Positions 61,545 through 64,000 of a stretch of DNA of 64,000 nucleotides are shown piece after piece (the first letter of the stretch is position 1; the number at the start of each line of letters is the position of its first letter). The DNA is taken from positions 124,001 through 188,000 of the forward strand of contig NZ_POYJ01000009.1 of NCBI RefSeq assembly GCF_002895435.1. Direction: 5' to 3'. Under the pieces are notes generated by a model, which made no database searches, had not been told where the DNA came from, and saw only the letters and a list, made by a program, of their open reading frames with translations. Position numbers and translations under genes: made by a program. Source of the DNA: Aquimarina sediminis (GTDB taxonomy: Bacteria > Bacteroidota > Bacteroidia > Flavobacteriales > Flavobacteriaceae).

Positions 61545-62125
61545 GAGTTACTTCTTTTTTATACAAATCAAAAACTGTCAGATCTTTTGAATCAAAAACA
61601 AACAATGTATTCTGTGATAACACAAAAAAAATCACAGTGACATATTGCCTCATACAGAAAGTAATAATCGTATTAGATTTTGCACAAATTCACTAATTAA
61701 GAACAAAAACTATCAAGCAAAAGGCATAACAAACTGAAGCATAGCAACAACTTCTATTGCCCTACTTTACACCAGGTATTTATTCAGAAATTATACAACT
61801 ACCTCTATATATTTTTATCAAACAATTAAATAACTTTTTTCCCTTAGACAAGATACTAAATTTTAGAATAACAGAAAATTGTCCTATACACGTTTTACAA
61901 AAAAACTAGCAACAAAGAGATAAAATTGAAAATCAAATATTTTAAAAGAAAAAACAGTAAAAAATGATAGATTAAACAAGCGCTATTGCATCAAGTTCAA
62001 AATGTCGAAATTTTAATCAGAATAAAAAAAGAATTATTACGATGCTATTTACACTTTGAATTCAATCAACACAGACCTATCTTTCTGAAGCAAAAAAATA
62101 CACTCTAACCCAAAAAAACTGATCT
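61545..62125. other. Gene-free region between the YhhN-like pair and ligA
   Basis: A 581-bp AT-rich stretch without a convincing gene, repeat or terminator. A 62-codon minus-strand frame at 61465-61653 overlaps the YhhN-like gene in another frame and has no coding character. Confidence 0.5.

Positions 62126-64000
<1,875 letters not shown>

Noticed and set aside
61465..61653. A 62-codon minus-strand frame at the start of the second YhhN-like gene
   Set aside because: It overlaps that gene out of frame and has no family match or promoter.

Overview
This AT-rich window (roughly one third G+C by eye) comes from a member of the Bacteroidota, very probably a marine Flavobacteriaceae of the Aquimarina type. 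The genus is a guess from gene content and style. The phylum rests on several signs: a type IX secretion/gliding cassette (adhesin with a gliding-motility C-terminal domain, PorP/SprF, OmpA-PD40 protein), a PorD-like protein, an RprXY-like two-component pair, bacillithiol-linked YtxJ, several Bacteroidota-only DUF families, and more than a dozen perfect copies of the Bacteroidota -7 promoter element TAnnTTTG just upstream of genes. It is ordinary chromosome: no insertion sequence, prophage, CRISPR array, rRNA or tRNA was recognised. The right end cuts into ligA.

Layout. 0-4 kb: a NYN-LOTUS protein, then a tightly overlapping cluster of a DUF457 membrane protein, a lipoprotein subclass-B1 metallo-beta-lactamase with every zinc ligand, and an MsbA-like ABC exporter. 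4-8 kb: a small MotA/TolQ/ExbB-like protein, a LytS-type kinase split by a one-base frameshift plus its intact LytTR regulator, and lpd. 8-14.8 kb: envelope lipoproteins, an acetyltransferase, an AhpD-like protein, glyA and fumarylacetoacetase. 15-21 kb: a redox/stress group (Crp-family regulator, small membrane protein, group III truncated globin, YtxJ, ClpB). 21-26 kb: a TetR regulator and thioesterase, each preceded by the same palindromic operator, then a 41-residue membrane protein, a secreted histidine phosphatase and a large curlin-repeat protein without visible curli export genes.

26-39 kb: secreted DUF proteins, smpB, pcm, a Gfo/Idh/MocA oxidoreductase, hydroxyacyl-CoA dehydrogenase, an M23 peptidase lipoprotein, DUF1015, YggS, an exonuclease/GIY-YIG fusion, a DUF3857 pseudo-transglutaminase, a voltage-gated K+ channel ending in a zinc ribbon, and miaA. 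39-45 kb (minus strand): RprXY-like pair, coaE, a YbbR protein, a glycosyltransferase and fabI. 45-51.6 kb: after an 825-bp gene-free leader, the surface adhesin/PorP/OmpA cassette. 51.6-64 kb (minus strand): a CAP-domain lipoprotein, recN, the envelope/housekeeping operon bamD-rpoZ-coaBC-porD, the operon DUF6913-dapA-Kir channel, two tandem paralogous membrane proteins, and ligA.

The most unusual items are the orphan curlin-repeat protein, the mirrored TetR operators, the B1 metallo-beta-lactamase/exporter cluster, the split kinase, apparently leaderless promoters whose -7 element sits 4-6 nt before the start codon, and the exonuclease/GIY-YIG fusion carrying a UvrC-like cysteine cluster.
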